Of a stretch of 64,000 bases of DNA, positions 8,250-17,259 are shown in pieces. The translations under genes and the position numbers were made by a program. This stretch comes from Acidovorax benzenivorans (GTDB lineage: Bacteria > Pseudomonadota > Gammaproteobacteria > Burkholderiales > Burkholderiaceae_C). The stretch spans positions 41,414-105,413 of the forward strand of contig NZ_JAPCKI010000018.1 in NCBI RefSeq assembly GCF_028680575.1. Reading direction: 5' to 3'. Under the pieces are notes generated by a model. It searched no databases. It worked only from the letters and a program-made list of their open reading frames with translations, and was not told the DNA's origin. The first letter of the stretch is position 1. Each line of letters begins with the position of its first letter.

Positions 8250-8365
8250 ACTGGCGGGGGCCCAGGCCAGGGACGCAGAGCAAGGGCCGCCCCGCAGCGA
8301 GTGCGTCGTCCCCCTTCCCGGCGCAGCCGAGAGAAGGGGGAAGCGGCGCAGCCGCTCAGGGGGAT
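8250..8365. repeat. R1 GC-rich interspersed repeat, copy 3
   Basis: Starts ACTGGCGGGGGCCC, includes CAAGGGCCGCCCCGCAGCGAG and ends AAGCGGCGCAGCCGCTCAGG followed by GGGATG. An internal inverted repeat (CCCCCTTCCCGG and a GAGAGAAGGGGG arm) could form a hairpin. It fills the gap between the thioesterase and the SDR. Confidence 0.7.
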
Positions 8366-8367
8366 GT

Positions 8368-9159
8368 TCACCCTCCAGTCACGATACTCACGCCCCCATC
8401 CACCGCCAGCCACTGGCCGGTGATGTGTTTGCCCGCGTCAGACGCATACAGCGCGCACAAGCCCTTCAAGTCTTCATCATCCCCCAGACGGCCCAGTGGG
8501 GCGTGGGCGGCCAGGGCTTCTTCACCCATGGCCTTGAGCGTGCCCACCGTCATCTTGCTGGGGAAGAAACCCGGGCAGATGGCGTTGACGCGGATGTTGT
8601 ACGCGCCCCATTCGGCCGCCAGTGCGCGCGTGAAGTTGATCACCGCGCCCTTGGAGGTGTTGTAGGCAATGGTGTTCATGCCCTTGGGGTTGCCGCCCAG
8701 GCCAGCAATGGACGCCACGTTGATGATGCTGCCGCTGCGGCGGCCGATCATGCTGTGCTTGGCGATGTGCTGGCTCAGGATGAAGTAGCCGCGCACGTTG
8801 AGGTTCATCACCTTGTCCCAGGCCTCCACGGGGTGGTCTTCGGCCGGGGAGCCCCAGGCCGCGCCTGCGTTGTTGACCAGGATGTCCACATGGCCCAGGC
8901 GCTGCAGCGTCTCGTCGGCCAGGCGGCGGATGTCTTCTTCCTTGGCGCAGTCGGCGGCGATCCAGCGCGCGTCGATGCCTGCGGCCTGCAGGTCGGCAGT
9001 GGCTTCTTCCAGGTCGGACGCCTTGCGCGAGCTGAGCACGATCTTGGCGCCCGCCTCGCCCAGCGCGTGGGCCAGTTGCAGGCCCAGGCCGCGCGAGCCG
9101 CCGGTGACCAGCGCGGTCTTGCCCGTCAGGTCAAACAGTTGTTGGATGGTGCGTGTCAT
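8368..9159 (-). CDS. SDR family oxidoreductase
   Basis: Classical short-chain dehydrogenase of 263 residues. It has TGGSRGLGLQLA (cofactor loop, about 19-30), NNAGAAWG (about 95), the catalytic Ser in INVASIAG, and YNTSK (Tyr and Lys). The ending is family-typical: GQWLAVDGG. AAGGAGACA precedes the ATG. In this operon it may serve as a 3-hydroxyacyl-CoA or related dehydrogenase, but the exact substrate is not evident. Confidence 0.9.
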   Translation of the reverse strand: MTRTIQQLFDLTGKTALVTGGSRGLGLQLAHALGEAGAKIVLSSRKASDLEEATADLQAAGIDARWIAADCAKEEDIRRLADETLQRLGHVDILVNNAGAAWGSPAEDHPVEAWDKVMNLNVRGYFILSQHIAKHSMIGRRSGSIINVASIAGLGGNPKGMNTIAYNTSKGAVINFTRALAAEWGAYNIRVNAICPGFFPSKMTVGTLKAMGEEALAAHAPLGRLGDDEDLKGLCALYASDAGKHITGQWLAVDGGVSIVTGG

Positions 9160-9341
9160 GTGAATGTCTCCTTGGTTTTTTGGCAGTCAGTGGATGTTCT
9201 CGGCCCAGGGCCCGGCGCTGGGGTGCGCCTGCTCCGGGGTGTAATACAGCAACCATTGTGCGGTGCCAGAAGGCTGCATTGTGTCGCCGCCGCGTCCGCT
9301 CCGCACGGGGCCAGCCAGGTGGCTGCAGCGGTGCCGCTGCG
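9160..9341. other. Intergenic region without a recognised gene
   Basis: About 180 bp between the SDR gene and the small membrane protein. It is GC-rich. I see no convincing open frame, repeat copy or terminator. It may contain a promoter for the distal part of the cluster, but no clear -35/-10 pair stands out. Confidence 0.4.
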
Positions 9342-9551
9342 TCAGCTTTGCGAGTCTGCCTTGAGCCGCGCACGCACGGCGATCAGCACCACGCCCACGG
9401 TAGCCACCACGCCTCCACCCACCATCAGCACCCAGCCCGTGGCCGCATCGGTGCGGGCGGTGGCAATGCCCAGCACCAGCGTGAGCAGGCCGCCGTAGAT
9501 CAGCGCCCAGATGATTTTTTGCAAGCGCTGCAGGGTGCGCGCGGCGGCCAT
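9342..9551 (-). CDS. Small hypothetical two-helix membrane protein
   Basis: Protein of 69 residues with two predicted transmembrane helices (about 13-31 and 39-59, the second VLMVGGGVVATVGVVLIAV) and charged ends. Its start codon shares one base with the stop of the upstream acyl-CoA dehydrogenase, so it is probably translationally coupled. I do not recognise a named family. The tight overlap and membrane character support a real gene, perhaps an accessory of the dehydrogenase at the membrane, but that is inference. Confidence 0.7.
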   Translation of the reverse strand: MAAARTLQRLQKIIWALIYGGLLTLVLGIATARTDAATGWVLMVGGGVVATVGVVLIAVRARLKADSQS

Positions 9552-11446
9552 CAGAACGCCTCTTCAGGAAAGCTGGCGCAGGTCGCGTCGCGTGCACTGA
9601 CCACTTGCAGCCAGGCACCGATCTTGGGCAGCTCGTAGTGGAAGAAGAAGCGCATGGCCCCCATGCGGCCCACGCTGGTGGGCTGCGCCAGTGCTGTATC
9701 GGCCGCCAGTGTGGCCAGGGCCACGTCCAGCCACACCCAGGCCAGCACCGTGTGGCCAAAGGCCTGCATGTAAGGCACCGCATTGGCCAGCGCGTCGGCG
9801 GGTTGCCCCGTGGCCCAGGCGGCCTTGGTGGCTGCGCCCACCTGCTGCAGCGCCGCGCCCAGCGCGTTGGCGTGGGCCGCCAGCGCGGGCACCTGGATGG
9901 CACGTTCGATGGTGGCGTTGATGCGACCTGCCAGCAGTTGCAGGCCGCGCCCGCCTTCCATCAGCACCTTGCGGCCCAGCAGGTCCATGGCCTGGATGCC
10001 GTGGGTGCCTTCGTGGATCATGTTCAGGCGGTTGTCGCGCCAATACTGCTCCACCGGGAAGTCGCGCGTGTAGCCGTAGCCACCGTGGATCTGGATGGCC
10101 AGGCTGTTGGCCTCCAGACACCATTCGCTGGGCCAGCTCTTGGCAATGGGGGTCAGCACCTCCAGCAGCAGGCGCGCCTCGTCAGCCGACGCAGCATCGC
10201 CCGTGTGTTGCTCGTCCACCAGCCGCGCGCAGAACAGGTTGAGCGCCAAGGCGCCCTCGCCATACGACTTTTGCGCGAGCAGCATGCGCTTGACGTCTGC
10301 ATGCTCGACGATGCGCACCTGGGGCTGAGCGGCGTCCTTGACCACGGCCGCAGCGCCATCCTTGGGGCCCTGCACGGGGCGGCCCTGGGGGCGGTTCTTG
10401 GCGTAGTCCAGGCTGGCGTAGTAGCCCGCCAGGCCCAGCATGGTGGCGGCCATGCCGATGCCAATGCGCGCCTCGTTCATCATGTGGAACATGCAGTGCA
10501 GGCCCTTGCCGGGCTGGCCGACCAGGTAGCCCACAGCGCCGCTACCGGCGCCGTCCAGGCCTGCCCCGGCCTCGCCATTCACGGGATACTTGCCTTCGCC
10601 AAAGTTCAGCAGCGTGTTCGTGGTGCCACGCCAGCCCAGCTTGTGGTTCAGCCCCGCCAGCGCCACGTCGTTGCGCACGCCGGTCAGTTGGCCGTTGGTG
10701 TCCACCAGCTTCTTGGGCACGATGAACAGCGAAATGCCCTTGGTGCCCGGCACCAGCTTGCCATCCGGCCCCGGGATCTTGGCCAGCACCAGGTGCACGA
10801 TGTTTTCGGTCATCTCATGGTCGCCCGAGCTGATCCACATCTTGTTGCCCTTGAGGCGGTAGCGGGGCCCGAGCGGGTCGCTCTCAAAGCCCTCGCCATC
10901 CGGCACGGCACGCGTGGCCACGTCCGACAGGGACGAGCCCGCCTGCGGCTCCGACAGGCACATGGTGCCCGACCAGCGGCCGTTGAATTCATTGAGCGCA
11001 AACACCTGCTTTTGCAGGTCGGTGCCATGCACCATGAGCAGGTTGGCGTTGCCCGAGGTCAGCAGGTTGGAGCCAATGCTGATCGACGCGGCCGCAAAAA
11101 AGCTGTTGGCCGCCGCCTCCACCGTGTAGGGCAGCTGCATGCCGCCAATGTCGTAGTCCTGCGCGGCGCTAAGCAGGCCCGACTCGGCGTAGGCGCGCCG
11201 TGCTTCGTAGGTGGCCTGCGGCAGCACCACGCGCAGCGTGCCGTCGGGCTCGGTCTCGGTGCGGGGTTCTTCGGTGTCCACCACGCGGTTGAACGGCGCG
11301 TACTTCTCTCGGGCGATGCGCTCGGAGGTGTCGAGCACCGCGTCGAAGGTTTCGCGGGAGTGGTCCGCAAAACGCTCACGGGCTTGCAGCTTCTCGGCGT
11401 TCAGCCACTGGTAGAGCAGGAAATCGACGGTGGGACGTAGGCTCAT
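9551..11446 (-). CDS. Acyl-CoA dehydrogenase, large DmdC/FadE-like type
   Basis: FAD enzyme of 631 residues catalysing the first, alpha,beta-dehydrogenation step of beta-oxidation. It is longer than the classic 380-residue enzymes because of an N-terminal extension and a C-terminal helical domain, as in DmdC-like proteins. Landmarks are the FAD-binding segment GTMCLSEPQAGSSLSDV, KGNKMWISSGDHEM, NEARIGIG, and the late IHGGYGYTRDFPVEQYWRDNRLNMIHEGTHGIQAMDLLGRK region (catalytic glutamate region). It lies downstream of the thiolase and multifunctional beta-oxidation genes, giving a full cycle in one cluster. Confidence 0.93.
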   Translation of the reverse strand: MSLRPTVDFLLYQWLNAEKLQARERFADHSRETFDAVLDTSERIAREKYAPFNRVVDTEEPRTETEPDGTLRVVLPQATYEARRAYAESGLLSAAQDYDIGGMQLPYTVEAAANSFFAAASISIGSNLLTSGNANLLMVHGTDLQKQVFALNEFNGRWSGTMCLSEPQAGSSLSDVATRAVPDGEGFESDPLGPRYRLKGNKMWISSGDHEMTENIVHLVLAKIPGPDGKLVPGTKGISLFIVPKKLVDTNGQLTGVRNDVALAGLNHKLGWRGTTNTLLNFGEGKYPVNGEAGAGLDGAGSGAVGYLVGQPGKGLHCMFHMMNEARIGIGMAATMLGLAGYYASLDYAKNRPQGRPVQGPKDGAAAVVKDAAQPQVRIVEHADVKRMLLAQKSYGEGALALNLFCARLVDEQHTGDAASADEARLLLEVLTPIAKSWPSEWCLEANSLAIQIHGGYGYTRDFPVEQYWRDNRLNMIHEGTHGIQAMDLLGRKVLMEGGRGLQLLAGRINATIERAIQVPALAAHANALGAALQQVGAATKAAWATGQPADALANAVPYMQAFGHTVLAWVWLDVALATLAADTALAQPTSVGRMGAMRFFFHYELPKIGAWLQVVSARDATCASFPEEAF

Positions 11447-11467
11447 GGCATTTCAGGGTTAAAACAG

Positions 11468-11515
11468 CCCCAGGCGCAGACAAATCGTGCGCCAACAGCT
11501 ATCAAATAAGGAGTA
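11468..11515. repeat. R2 short interspersed repeat, copy C (reverse orientation)
   Basis: Read on the minus strand it gives GATAGCTG, GGCGCACGA, TGCGCCTGGGGC and a run of T. It matches the block order of copies A and B. It lies in the gap between the second thioesterase and the acyl-CoA dehydrogenase. Confidence 0.5.
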
Positions 11516-11561
11516 AACGGCGCAGGAGTGAGGAGGAACATGCTCCCATCCTTTGCCACCA

Positions 11562-12062
11562 TCAGGCGCCCGCTGGGGCCTGTGCCGCGTCTTCGCGCGG
11601 TGGCAGTGCGGCAATGGTGCCTTGCGCCACGGCGCACAGTTTTTCGGTGCCCGCCTGCACCACAAACACATCGCAGCGGCACACGGCCTGTGCGCGGCCA
11701 TGGTGCACCGCCTGCGCGCGGGCAATGAGCAGCTCGCCCACCGCAGGGCGCAGGTAGTTGATCTTGAACTCGGAGGTCACCACCGGCACGCGCATGGCGG
11801 TGCCTCCGGCGTAGGTCAGGGCGTTGTCGGCCACATAGCTCAGCACGCCCCCGTGCACAAAACCGTGCTGTTGCAGCAGCTGGGGGGTGACGGGCAGGTG
11901 CAGTTCGCACTGCCCTGGCGACAGGGCATGCAACCGCGCCCCCACCAAAACGCTGAACGGCTGCGAAGCCAGCACCTCGCGCCCCATGGCCAGGAAGACC
12001 TCGGGCGACACCGCGACGTCAGGGATGTCGGTGCGCGGTGGCGACGAAGTCTGCCCGGACAT
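11562..12062 (-). CDS. PaaI-family hotdog thioesterase
   Basis: Protein of 166 residues with one hotdog domain (about 35-150). The active-site region is QQHGFVHGGVLSYVADNALTYAGG, with the core strand VPVVTSEFKINYLRPAVGE following. It starts 3 bp after the thiolase stop, so it is in the same transcript. It likely hydrolyses acyl-CoA intermediates to recycle CoA. It is clearly distinct from the 143-residue thioesterase at 7788-8219. Confidence 0.88.
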   Translation of the reverse strand: MSGQTSSPPRTDIPDVAVSPEVFLAMGREVLASQPFSVLVGARLHALSPGQCELHLPVTPQLLQQHGFVHGGVLSYVADNALTYAGGTAMRVPVVTSEFKINYLRPAVGELLIARAQAVHHGRAQAVCRCDVFVVQAGTEKLCAVAQGTIAALPPREDAAQAPAGA

Positions 12063-12065
12063 GGC

Positions 12066-13241
12066 TTACAGCACCTCGAAAATGCCCGCAGCGCCCATGC
12101 CGCCGCCAATGCACATGGTCACGCACACGCGCTTGGCGCCACGGCGCTTGCCTTCGATGAGCGCATGGCCCGTGAGGCGCTGGCCCGACACACCGTAGGG
12201 GTGGCCCACGGCAATCGCGCCACCGTTCACGTTGAGGCGATCAGCGGGGATGCCCAGCTTGTCGCGGCAGTACAGCACCTGCACTGCGAAGGCTTCGTTC
12301 AGCTCCCACAGGTCGATGTCCTGCACCGTGAGACCCAGCTTCTTGAGCACCTTGGGCACGGCAAACACGGGGCCAATGCCCATCTCATCGGGCTCGCAGC
12401 CTGCCACGGCAAAACCGAGGAAACGGCCCAGGGGCTTGAGGCCCTTCTTGCTGGCGTACTCTTCGCTGGTGACCACGCAGGCACCGGCGCCGTCGGAGAA
12501 CTGGCTGGCGTTGCCAGCCGAGATCAGGCCGCCTGGCAGCGCCGAGCGCAGGCCGCTGATGGCCTCTACCGTCGTGCCTTCACGCGTGCCTTCGTCGCGG
12601 CTCACGGTCACTTGCTTGGTGATCAGGCCCAAGGTCTTGTCGGCCACACCGGTCGTCACCGTGATGGGGGCGATTTCGGCATCGAACAGGCCGGCGGCCT
12701 GCGCAGCGCAGGCCTTTTGCTGGCTGGCCGCACCGTACTCGTCCATGGCTTCGCGGCCGATGTTGTAGCGCTTGGCCACTTGCTCGGCGGTCTGCAGCAT
12801 GCTCCAGTAGATCTCGGGCTTTTGTTTGGCCAAGGCCAGGTCCTGGATCATGTGCAGGTTCATCTCCTGCTGCACGCAGGAGATGCTTTCGACACCACCG
12901 GCCACATACACATCAGCCTCGCCCGCGATGATGCGCTGGGCAGCCATGGCAATGGTCTGCAGGCCCGACGAGCAGAAGCGGTTGACGGTGACGCCGGAGG
13001 CCGTGATGGGCAGCCCCGCCTTCAAGGCGATCTGGCGTGCGATGTTGCTGCCGGTGGCGCCTTCGGGCGTGGCACAACCCATGATGACGTCGTCCACGTC
13101 AGCGCCGTCGATGCCGGCGCGCAATACGGCGTGCTGCACGGCATGGCCGCCCAGTGTGGCGCCGTGCGTCATGTTGAACGAACCCTTCCAGCTCTTGGCG
13201 AGTGGCGTGCGGGCGGTGGAAACAATCACTGCGGAGGTCAT
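12066..13241 (-). CDS. Acetyl-CoA C-acyltransferase (thiolase, FadA-like)
   Basis: Thiolase of 391 residues that cleaves 3-ketoacyl-CoA with CoA to give acetyl-CoA and a shortened acyl-CoA. The acyl-accepting Cys90 is in [16 protein letters not shown]. The C-terminal [15 protein letters not shown] holds the catalytic His, and [11 protein letters not shown] the second catalytic Cys. AAGGAA precedes the ATG. It follows the fused hydratase/dehydrogenase gene by about 40 bp, the same functional pair as fadBA. Confidence 0.95.
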   Translation of the reverse strand: MTSAVIVSTARTPLAKSWKGSFNMTHGATLGGHAVQHAVLRAGIDGADVDDVIMGCATPEGATGSNIARQIALKAGLPITASGVTVNRFCSSGLQTIAMAAQRIIAGEADVYVAGGVESISCVQQEMNLHMIQDLALAKQKPEIYWSMLQTAEQVAKRYNIGREAMDEYGAASQQKACAAQAAGLFDAEIAPITVTTGVADKTLGLITKQVTVSRDEGTREGTTVEAISGLRSALPGGLISAGNASQFSDGAGACVVTSEEYASKKGLKPLGRFLGFAVAGCEPDEMGIGPVFAVPKVLKKLGLTVQDIDLWELNEAFAVQVLYCRDKLGIPADRLNVNGGAIAVGHPYGVSGQRLTGHALIEGKRRGAKRVCVTMCIGGGMGAAGIFEVL

Positions 13242-13282
13242 GTGAATTCCTTTGATTTTGTAGATGGATGCACGCGGGCTAT

Positions 13283-15382
13283 TTACTGGAAGGCCTTGCC
13301 TTCGGCGGCCAGCTTGGCCAGCAGCGGAGCGGGCTTCCAGAACGCTGCGTCATCCAGCGGGTTCTTGGCAAAACGGTCCATGGCCTGCACCACGTTGAAC
13401 AGCCCCACTTCGCTGGCGTAGTGCATGGGGCCGCCACGGTGAATGGGGAAGCCGTAACCGGTCAGGTACACCATGTCGATGTCGCCGGACTTGCTGGCGA
13501 TGCCGTCTTCGAGGATGTGCGCGCCTTCGTTGACCAGGGCGAACACCAGGCGCTGCACGATTTCTTCGTCCGAAATCTTGCGGGGCGTGATGCCGAGTTC
13601 CTTGCGGTGGTCTTCGATCATCTTGTTGACCAGGTCGCTCGGGATCGCATCTCGCTTGCCAGCCTGGTAGTCGTACCAACCTGCGCCGGTCTTCTGGCCG
13701 AAGCGGCCCAGCTCACACAGCTTGTCGGCCGTGCGGCTGTACTTCATGTCGGCACGTTCCACAGAGCGGCGCTTGCGGATGGCCCAGCCGATATCGTTGC
13801 CAGCCAGGTCGCCCATGCGGAAAGGGCCCATGGCAAAACCGAACTTCTCGACGGCCTTGTCCACCTGTTGCGGGGTGCAGCCTTCGTCCAGCAGAAAACC
13901 CGCCTGGCGGCTGTACTGCTCGATCATCCGGTTGCCGATGAAGCCGTCGCACACGCCCGAGACCACCGAGGTCTTCTTGATCTTCTTGCCGATCGCCATC
14001 ACGGTGGCCAGCACGTCCTTGGCGGTCTCTTTGCCGCGCACTACTTCCAGCAGCTTCATCACGTTGGCAGGGCTGAAGAAGTGCATGCCTACCACGTCCT
14101 GCGGACGCTTGGTGAAGGCGGCGATCTTGTCCACATCGAGCGTGGAGGTGTTGGAGGCCAGGATGGCGCCGGGCTTGGCCACGGCGTCGAGTTGCTTGAA
14201 CACGGCCTCCTTGACGCCCAATTCTTCAAACACGGCTTCGATGATGAGGTCGCAGTCCTTGAAGTCGTCGTAGGAGAGCGTGGTGCTCAGCAGGGCCATG
14301 CGCTGCTCGTACTTGTCTTGCTTGAGCTTGCCCTTCTTGACCTGGGCTTCGTAGTTCTTCTTGATCGTGGCCACGCCACGGTCCAGGGCTTCCTGCTTCA
14401 TTTCCAGAATCTTGACGGGGATGCCCGCGTTCAGGAAGTTCATGGAGATGCCGCCACCCATGGTGCCGGCGCCAATCACGCCCACCAGCTTGATGTCGCG
14501 CTTGGGGGTGTCGGATGCGACATCAGGAATCTTGGAGGCTGCACGCTCGGCCATGAACAAATGGCGCAGTGCACGCGACTCGGGCGTCCACATCAGGTTG
14601 ATGAAGATCTCGCGCTCGACCAGCATGCCTTCAGCAAACTTCTTCTTGGTGGCCGCTTCGACCGCGTCCACGCACTTGGCGGGCGCAGGGAAGTTCTTGG
14701 CCATGCCCTTGACCATGTTGCGCGCGAACTGGAAATACGCGTCGCCTTCGGGGTGCTTGCAGGGGAAGTTGCGCACCAGGGGCAGCGGGCGGGCATCTGC
14801 CACGCTTTGTGCAAACGCCAGGGCTTCTGCGGCCAGCGATTCGGCCGACGCAGCCATCTTGTCAAACAGCTTCTGGCCGGGCACAGCGCCGATCATTTCA
14901 CTCTTGACGGGCTCGCCGCTCACGATGAGGTTGAGCGCGGCTTCAACACCAATCACGCGGGGCAGGCGCTGCGTACCACCTGCGCCAGGGATCAGGCCCA
15001 GCTTGACTTCGGGCAGTGCAATCGAGCAGCCAGGCGCTGCGATGCGGTAGTGGCAACCCAGGGCCAGCTCCAGCCCGCCGCCCATGGCGACGCTGTGCAT
15101 GGCAGCCACAACGGGCTTGGCCGAGTTTTCAATGGCGGCAATCACCGACAACAGGTTGGGTTCTTGCAGCGACTTGTCGGTGCCGAACTCCTTGATGTCG
15201 GCACCGCCAGAGAACGCACCACCGGCACCGGTGATGACGATGGATGTGACGGCACCGTCGGCATTGGCCTTGTTCAGGCCCTCGACGATGCCCTGGCGGG
15301 TGGACAGGCCCAGGCCGTTCACAGGCGGATTGGCCAGCGTGATCACGGCGACATTGCCGTGGACTTTGTATTCAGCGGTCAT
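13283..15382 (-). CDS. Multifunctional enoyl-CoA hydratase / 3-hydroxyacyl-CoA dehydrogenase (FadJ/FadB-like)
   Basis: Protein of 699 residues joining two beta-oxidation steps. The N-terminal crotonase domain (about 1-190) has NPPVNGLG, the oxyanion loop [15 protein letters not shown] and [16 protein letters not shown]. The C-terminal 3-hydroxyacyl-CoA dehydrogenase has the NAD loop [12 protein letters not shown] (about 300), [15 protein letters not shown] and two C-terminal HAD helical domains. The start at 15382 ([14 protein letters not shown]) is preceded by AAGGAA; the longer frame to 15430 reads through the Shine-Dalgarno. It heads the beta-oxidation run, with an AraC-type regulator gene directly upstream. 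Confidence 0.95.
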   Translation of the reverse strand: MTAEYKVHGNVAVITLANPPVNGLGLSTRQGIVEGLNKANADGAVTSIVITGAGGAFSGGADIKEFGTDKSLQEPNLLSVIAAIENSAKPVVAAMHSVAMGGGLELALGCHYRIAAPGCSIALPEVKLGLIPGAGGTQRLPRVIGVEAALNLIVSGEPVKSEMIGAVPGQKLFDKMAASAESLAAEALAFAQSVADARPLPLVRNFPCKHPEGDAYFQFARNMVKGMAKNFPAPAKCVDAVEAATKKKFAEGMLVEREIFINLMWTPESRALRHLFMAERAASKIPDVASDTPKRDIKLVGVIGAGTMGGGISMNFLNAGIPVKILEMKQEALDRGVATIKKNYEAQVKKGKLKQDKYEQRMALLSTTLSYDDFKDCDLIIEAVFEELGVKEAVFKQLDAVAKPGAILASNTSTLDVDKIAAFTKRPQDVVGMHFFSPANVMKLLEVVRGKETAKDVLATVMAIGKKIKKTSVVSGVCDGFIGNRMIEQYSRQAGFLLDEGCTPQQVDKAVEKFGFAMGPFRMGDLAGNDIGWAIRKRRSVERADMKYSRTADKLCELGRFGQKTGAGWYDYQAGKRDAIPSDLVNKMIEDHRKELGITPRKISDEEIVQRLVFALVNEGAHILEDGIASKSGDIDMVYLTGYGFPIHRGGPMHYASEVGLFNVVQAMDRFAKNPLDDAAFWKPAPLLAKLAAEGKAFQ

Positions 15383-15438
15383 GCTGTTGTTCCTTGGTAA
15401 GTGGGAAAAGAACGGTCGTGCGATTTTCATTGTAGAGG

Positions 15439-15471
15439 CTGACCGCTCATTGACCAGAGAGCCATGTCTCT
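15439..15471. promoter_or_regulatory. Candidate operator region upstream of the beta-oxidation genes
   Basis: Two TGACC repeats (CTGACC at 15439-15444 and TGACC at 15451-15455) are followed by an inverted repeat, AGAGA-N6-TCTCT (15456-15471), in the 139-bp gap upstream of the fadJ-like gene. Direct repeats suit an AraC-type activator and the inverted repeat a dimeric repressor. Neither assignment is proven. Confidence 0.35.
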
Positions 15472-15521
15472 ATTGGGACAAATGCCACGCAGCCTCCCCC
15501 GCCCACCGGGGTACGGACGAC

Positions 15522-16490
15522 CTAATCCAAGGAAGCACTCACCCCAAAAGCCCACAGCCGGTAAGCCCAAAAACTCTCGTCACGCTGCATCAAGCGGTAC
15601 AGTTCGCCCGGCGCGTAGCCTGTAATACGCCGGGACTCTCGACACATGTGGGACTGGTCCGCGTAGCCGCTGGCATCGGCAATGTCCCCCCAGCGCACAG
15701 CGCCGTCCTGGTGCGCCTGTGCGCCCTCAAAGAAGGCGCGCTCCGAGCGGCCCAGCCCATGCAGGTTGCGCTGCGTTTGTCCGGTCCATTGCTTGATGCG
15801 GCGCTCGGCTTGGCGCAGGCTGCGGCCCAGGCCTGAGCTGGCGGCGCGCAGGGCCACGCTGCGCGACCAGTCGGTGAGCAGGTGGCTGTGCAGCGCCGAC
15901 GCGGGTCGCGACTGCTGCCAGCGCGGCAACAGAAAGGACTCGACCAGTGCCACACGCTGCTCGTCGTCGGCCGCCTGCGCCACCTGGGCAAACATCGCCT
16001 GCCATTCGGCATCGAAGACCTCTTGCGCCGGAATGATGCGGTCCAGCAGCGCTGCGGTGCCCAGCCCTGTCATGTGTGCCAGCGCATCGGGCATGAGCAG
16101 TACCGAGAAAGCGTGCATGGGGCCGGGGTTCCAGCTGATGGTGGGCCGGGTGAAGGGGCCGCACAGGGTGGCAGCGGCAATGGGTGTGCGCGGGCTGTGG
16201 GGCTGCGCCGGTGCACCTGGCGCCAGCAGATGGCATTCGCCCTGCAGGTACCACAGCAGGGTACAGGTAGGAACTGCCGGCAAACGGTTGTAGCGCTGTG
16301 ACTCCTCCAGCGCCACGGACAGAGTGTCCCGCGCTACCACCCCACGAACGCAGGATGCAAGGGCGCTGCCCGGAAGCCACAGCTCGGAACGCGCATCGCT
16401 GTAGGTCATGCCGAGTTCCCTGGGCCAGGCTGGCACTTTGCGCAAATGGTGGTACAGCGGAGGTGCTGCAGGCGGCGATGTCGAAATCAT
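15522..16490 (-). CDS. AraC family transcriptional regulator
   Basis: Regulator of 322 residues. The C-terminal part (about 220-310) carries the two helix-turn-helix motifs of the AraC/XylS type, ending DASGYADQSHMCRESRRITGYAPGELYRLM. The N-terminal part is a DUF6597-like or cupin-like sensor without a recognised ligand. It lies immediately upstream of the fadJ-like gene on the same strand and is divergent from the Lol-like ABC operon (gap 61 bp), so it could regulate either. Its position at the head of the beta-oxidation genes makes that operon the first guess. Confidence 0.85.
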   Translation of the reverse strand: MISTSPPAAPPLYHHLRKVPAWPRELGMTYSDARSELWLPGSALASCVRGVVARDTLSVALEESQRYNRLPAVPTCTLLWYLQGECHLLAPGAPAQPHSPRTPIAAATLCGPFTRPTISWNPGPMHAFSVLLMPDALAHMTGLGTAALLDRIIPAQEVFDAEWQAMFAQVAQAADDEQRVALVESFLLPRWQQSRPASALHSHLLTDWSRSVALRAASSGLGRSLRQAERRIKQWTGQTQRNLHGLGRSERAFFEGAQAHQDGAVRWGDIADASGYADQSHMCRESRRITGYAPGELYRLMQRDESFWAYRLWAFGVSASLD

Positions 16491-16551
16491 TCAATACACC
16501 CTATGGGTGGGATTCTTACGATGGGCGCCATGCACCAAGAAGGAAGTCTGC

Positions 16552-17259
16552 ATGTACCCAGTGAGTTTACGCAACGTGGGCAAAACCTACCGGCTGGACA
16601 CCGTGACCGTGCCTGCCCTGAGTGGGGTGAGCATCGATATCCGGCCCGGCCGCTTCACCGTGCTGTGCGGGCCTTCAGGCAGTGGCAAGACCACGCTGCT
16701 CAACATGATGGGCTGCATCGACCGGCCCGATGCGGGTGAAATCCTGGTCGATGGGCAAGCGGTGCAGTCCATGGCGGACGATGCGCTGTCGGACTTTCGG
16801 GCGCGGCGCATCGGGTTTGTGTTTCAGAATTTCAATCTCTTGCCGGTGCTGACCGCCTTTGAGAATGTGGAATACCCGCTGGTGCTGGCCGCCGTGCCGT
16901 TGGCCCAGCGCAAAGAGCGGGTGCACGCGCTGCTGCACGCCGTGGGCCTGGCAGATCGCGCTGGCAACCGCCCAGGGCAACTGTCGGGCGGGCAGCGCCA
17001 GCGTGTGGCCATTGCCCGTGCCCTGGCCACCGAGCCCGCGCTGGTGCTGGCCGACGAGCCCACCGCCAACCTCGATAGCCAGACCGGCGCCGAGATCATT
17101 GCCCTGATGCGCAACCTGCAGCGGGCGCGCGGGGCGAGCTTTGTGTTCTCGTCGCACGACCCCATGGTGCTGGCCCAGGCCGACGACGTGGTACGCATCC
17201 GCGATGGCCGCATCGAGTCCATCGAGCAACGCGACACCAGCACAGAGGTGGCAGCATGA
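16552..17259 (+). CDS. ABC transporter ATP-binding protein, LolD/MacB type
   Basis: Cytoplasmic ATPase of 235 residues. Walker A GPSGSGKTT is at about 40-48, the Q-loop FQNFNLLPVLTAFENV at about 91, the signature [15 protein letters not shown] at 144-158, Walker B LVLADEPTANLD at 165-176, and the H-loop FSSHD. The Q-loop and signature are typical of the MacB/LolD class, which works by mechanotransmission on periplasmic substrates rather than by channel transport. The ATG at 16552 has AAGGAAG upstream. It overlaps the permease gene by 4 bp. Confidence 0.93.
   Translation: MYPVSLRNVGKTYRLDTVTVPALSGVSIDIRPGRFTVLCGPSGSGKTTLLNMMGCIDRPDAGEILVDGQAVQSMADDALSDFRARRIGFVFQNFNLLPVLTAFENVEYPLVLAAVPLAQRKERVHALLHAVGLADRAGNRPGQLSGGQRQRVAIARALATEPALVLADEPTANLDSQTGAEIIALMRNLQRARGASFVFSSHDPMVLAQADDVVRIRDGRIESIEQRDTSTEVAA

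Noticed and set aside
9605..11440. A 611-codon plus-strand open frame opposite the acyl-CoA dehydrogenase
   Set aside because: Shadow frame with low-complexity His/Gln/Arg composition and no motifs.
13268..15400. A 710-codon open frame on the plus strand opposite the fadJ-like gene
   Set aside because: It mirrors the real gene in a GC-rich genome, is rich in His, Arg, Gly and Gln, and has no family motifs. The minus-strand frame is a clear enoyl-CoA hydratase/3-hydroxyacyl-CoA dehydrogenase.
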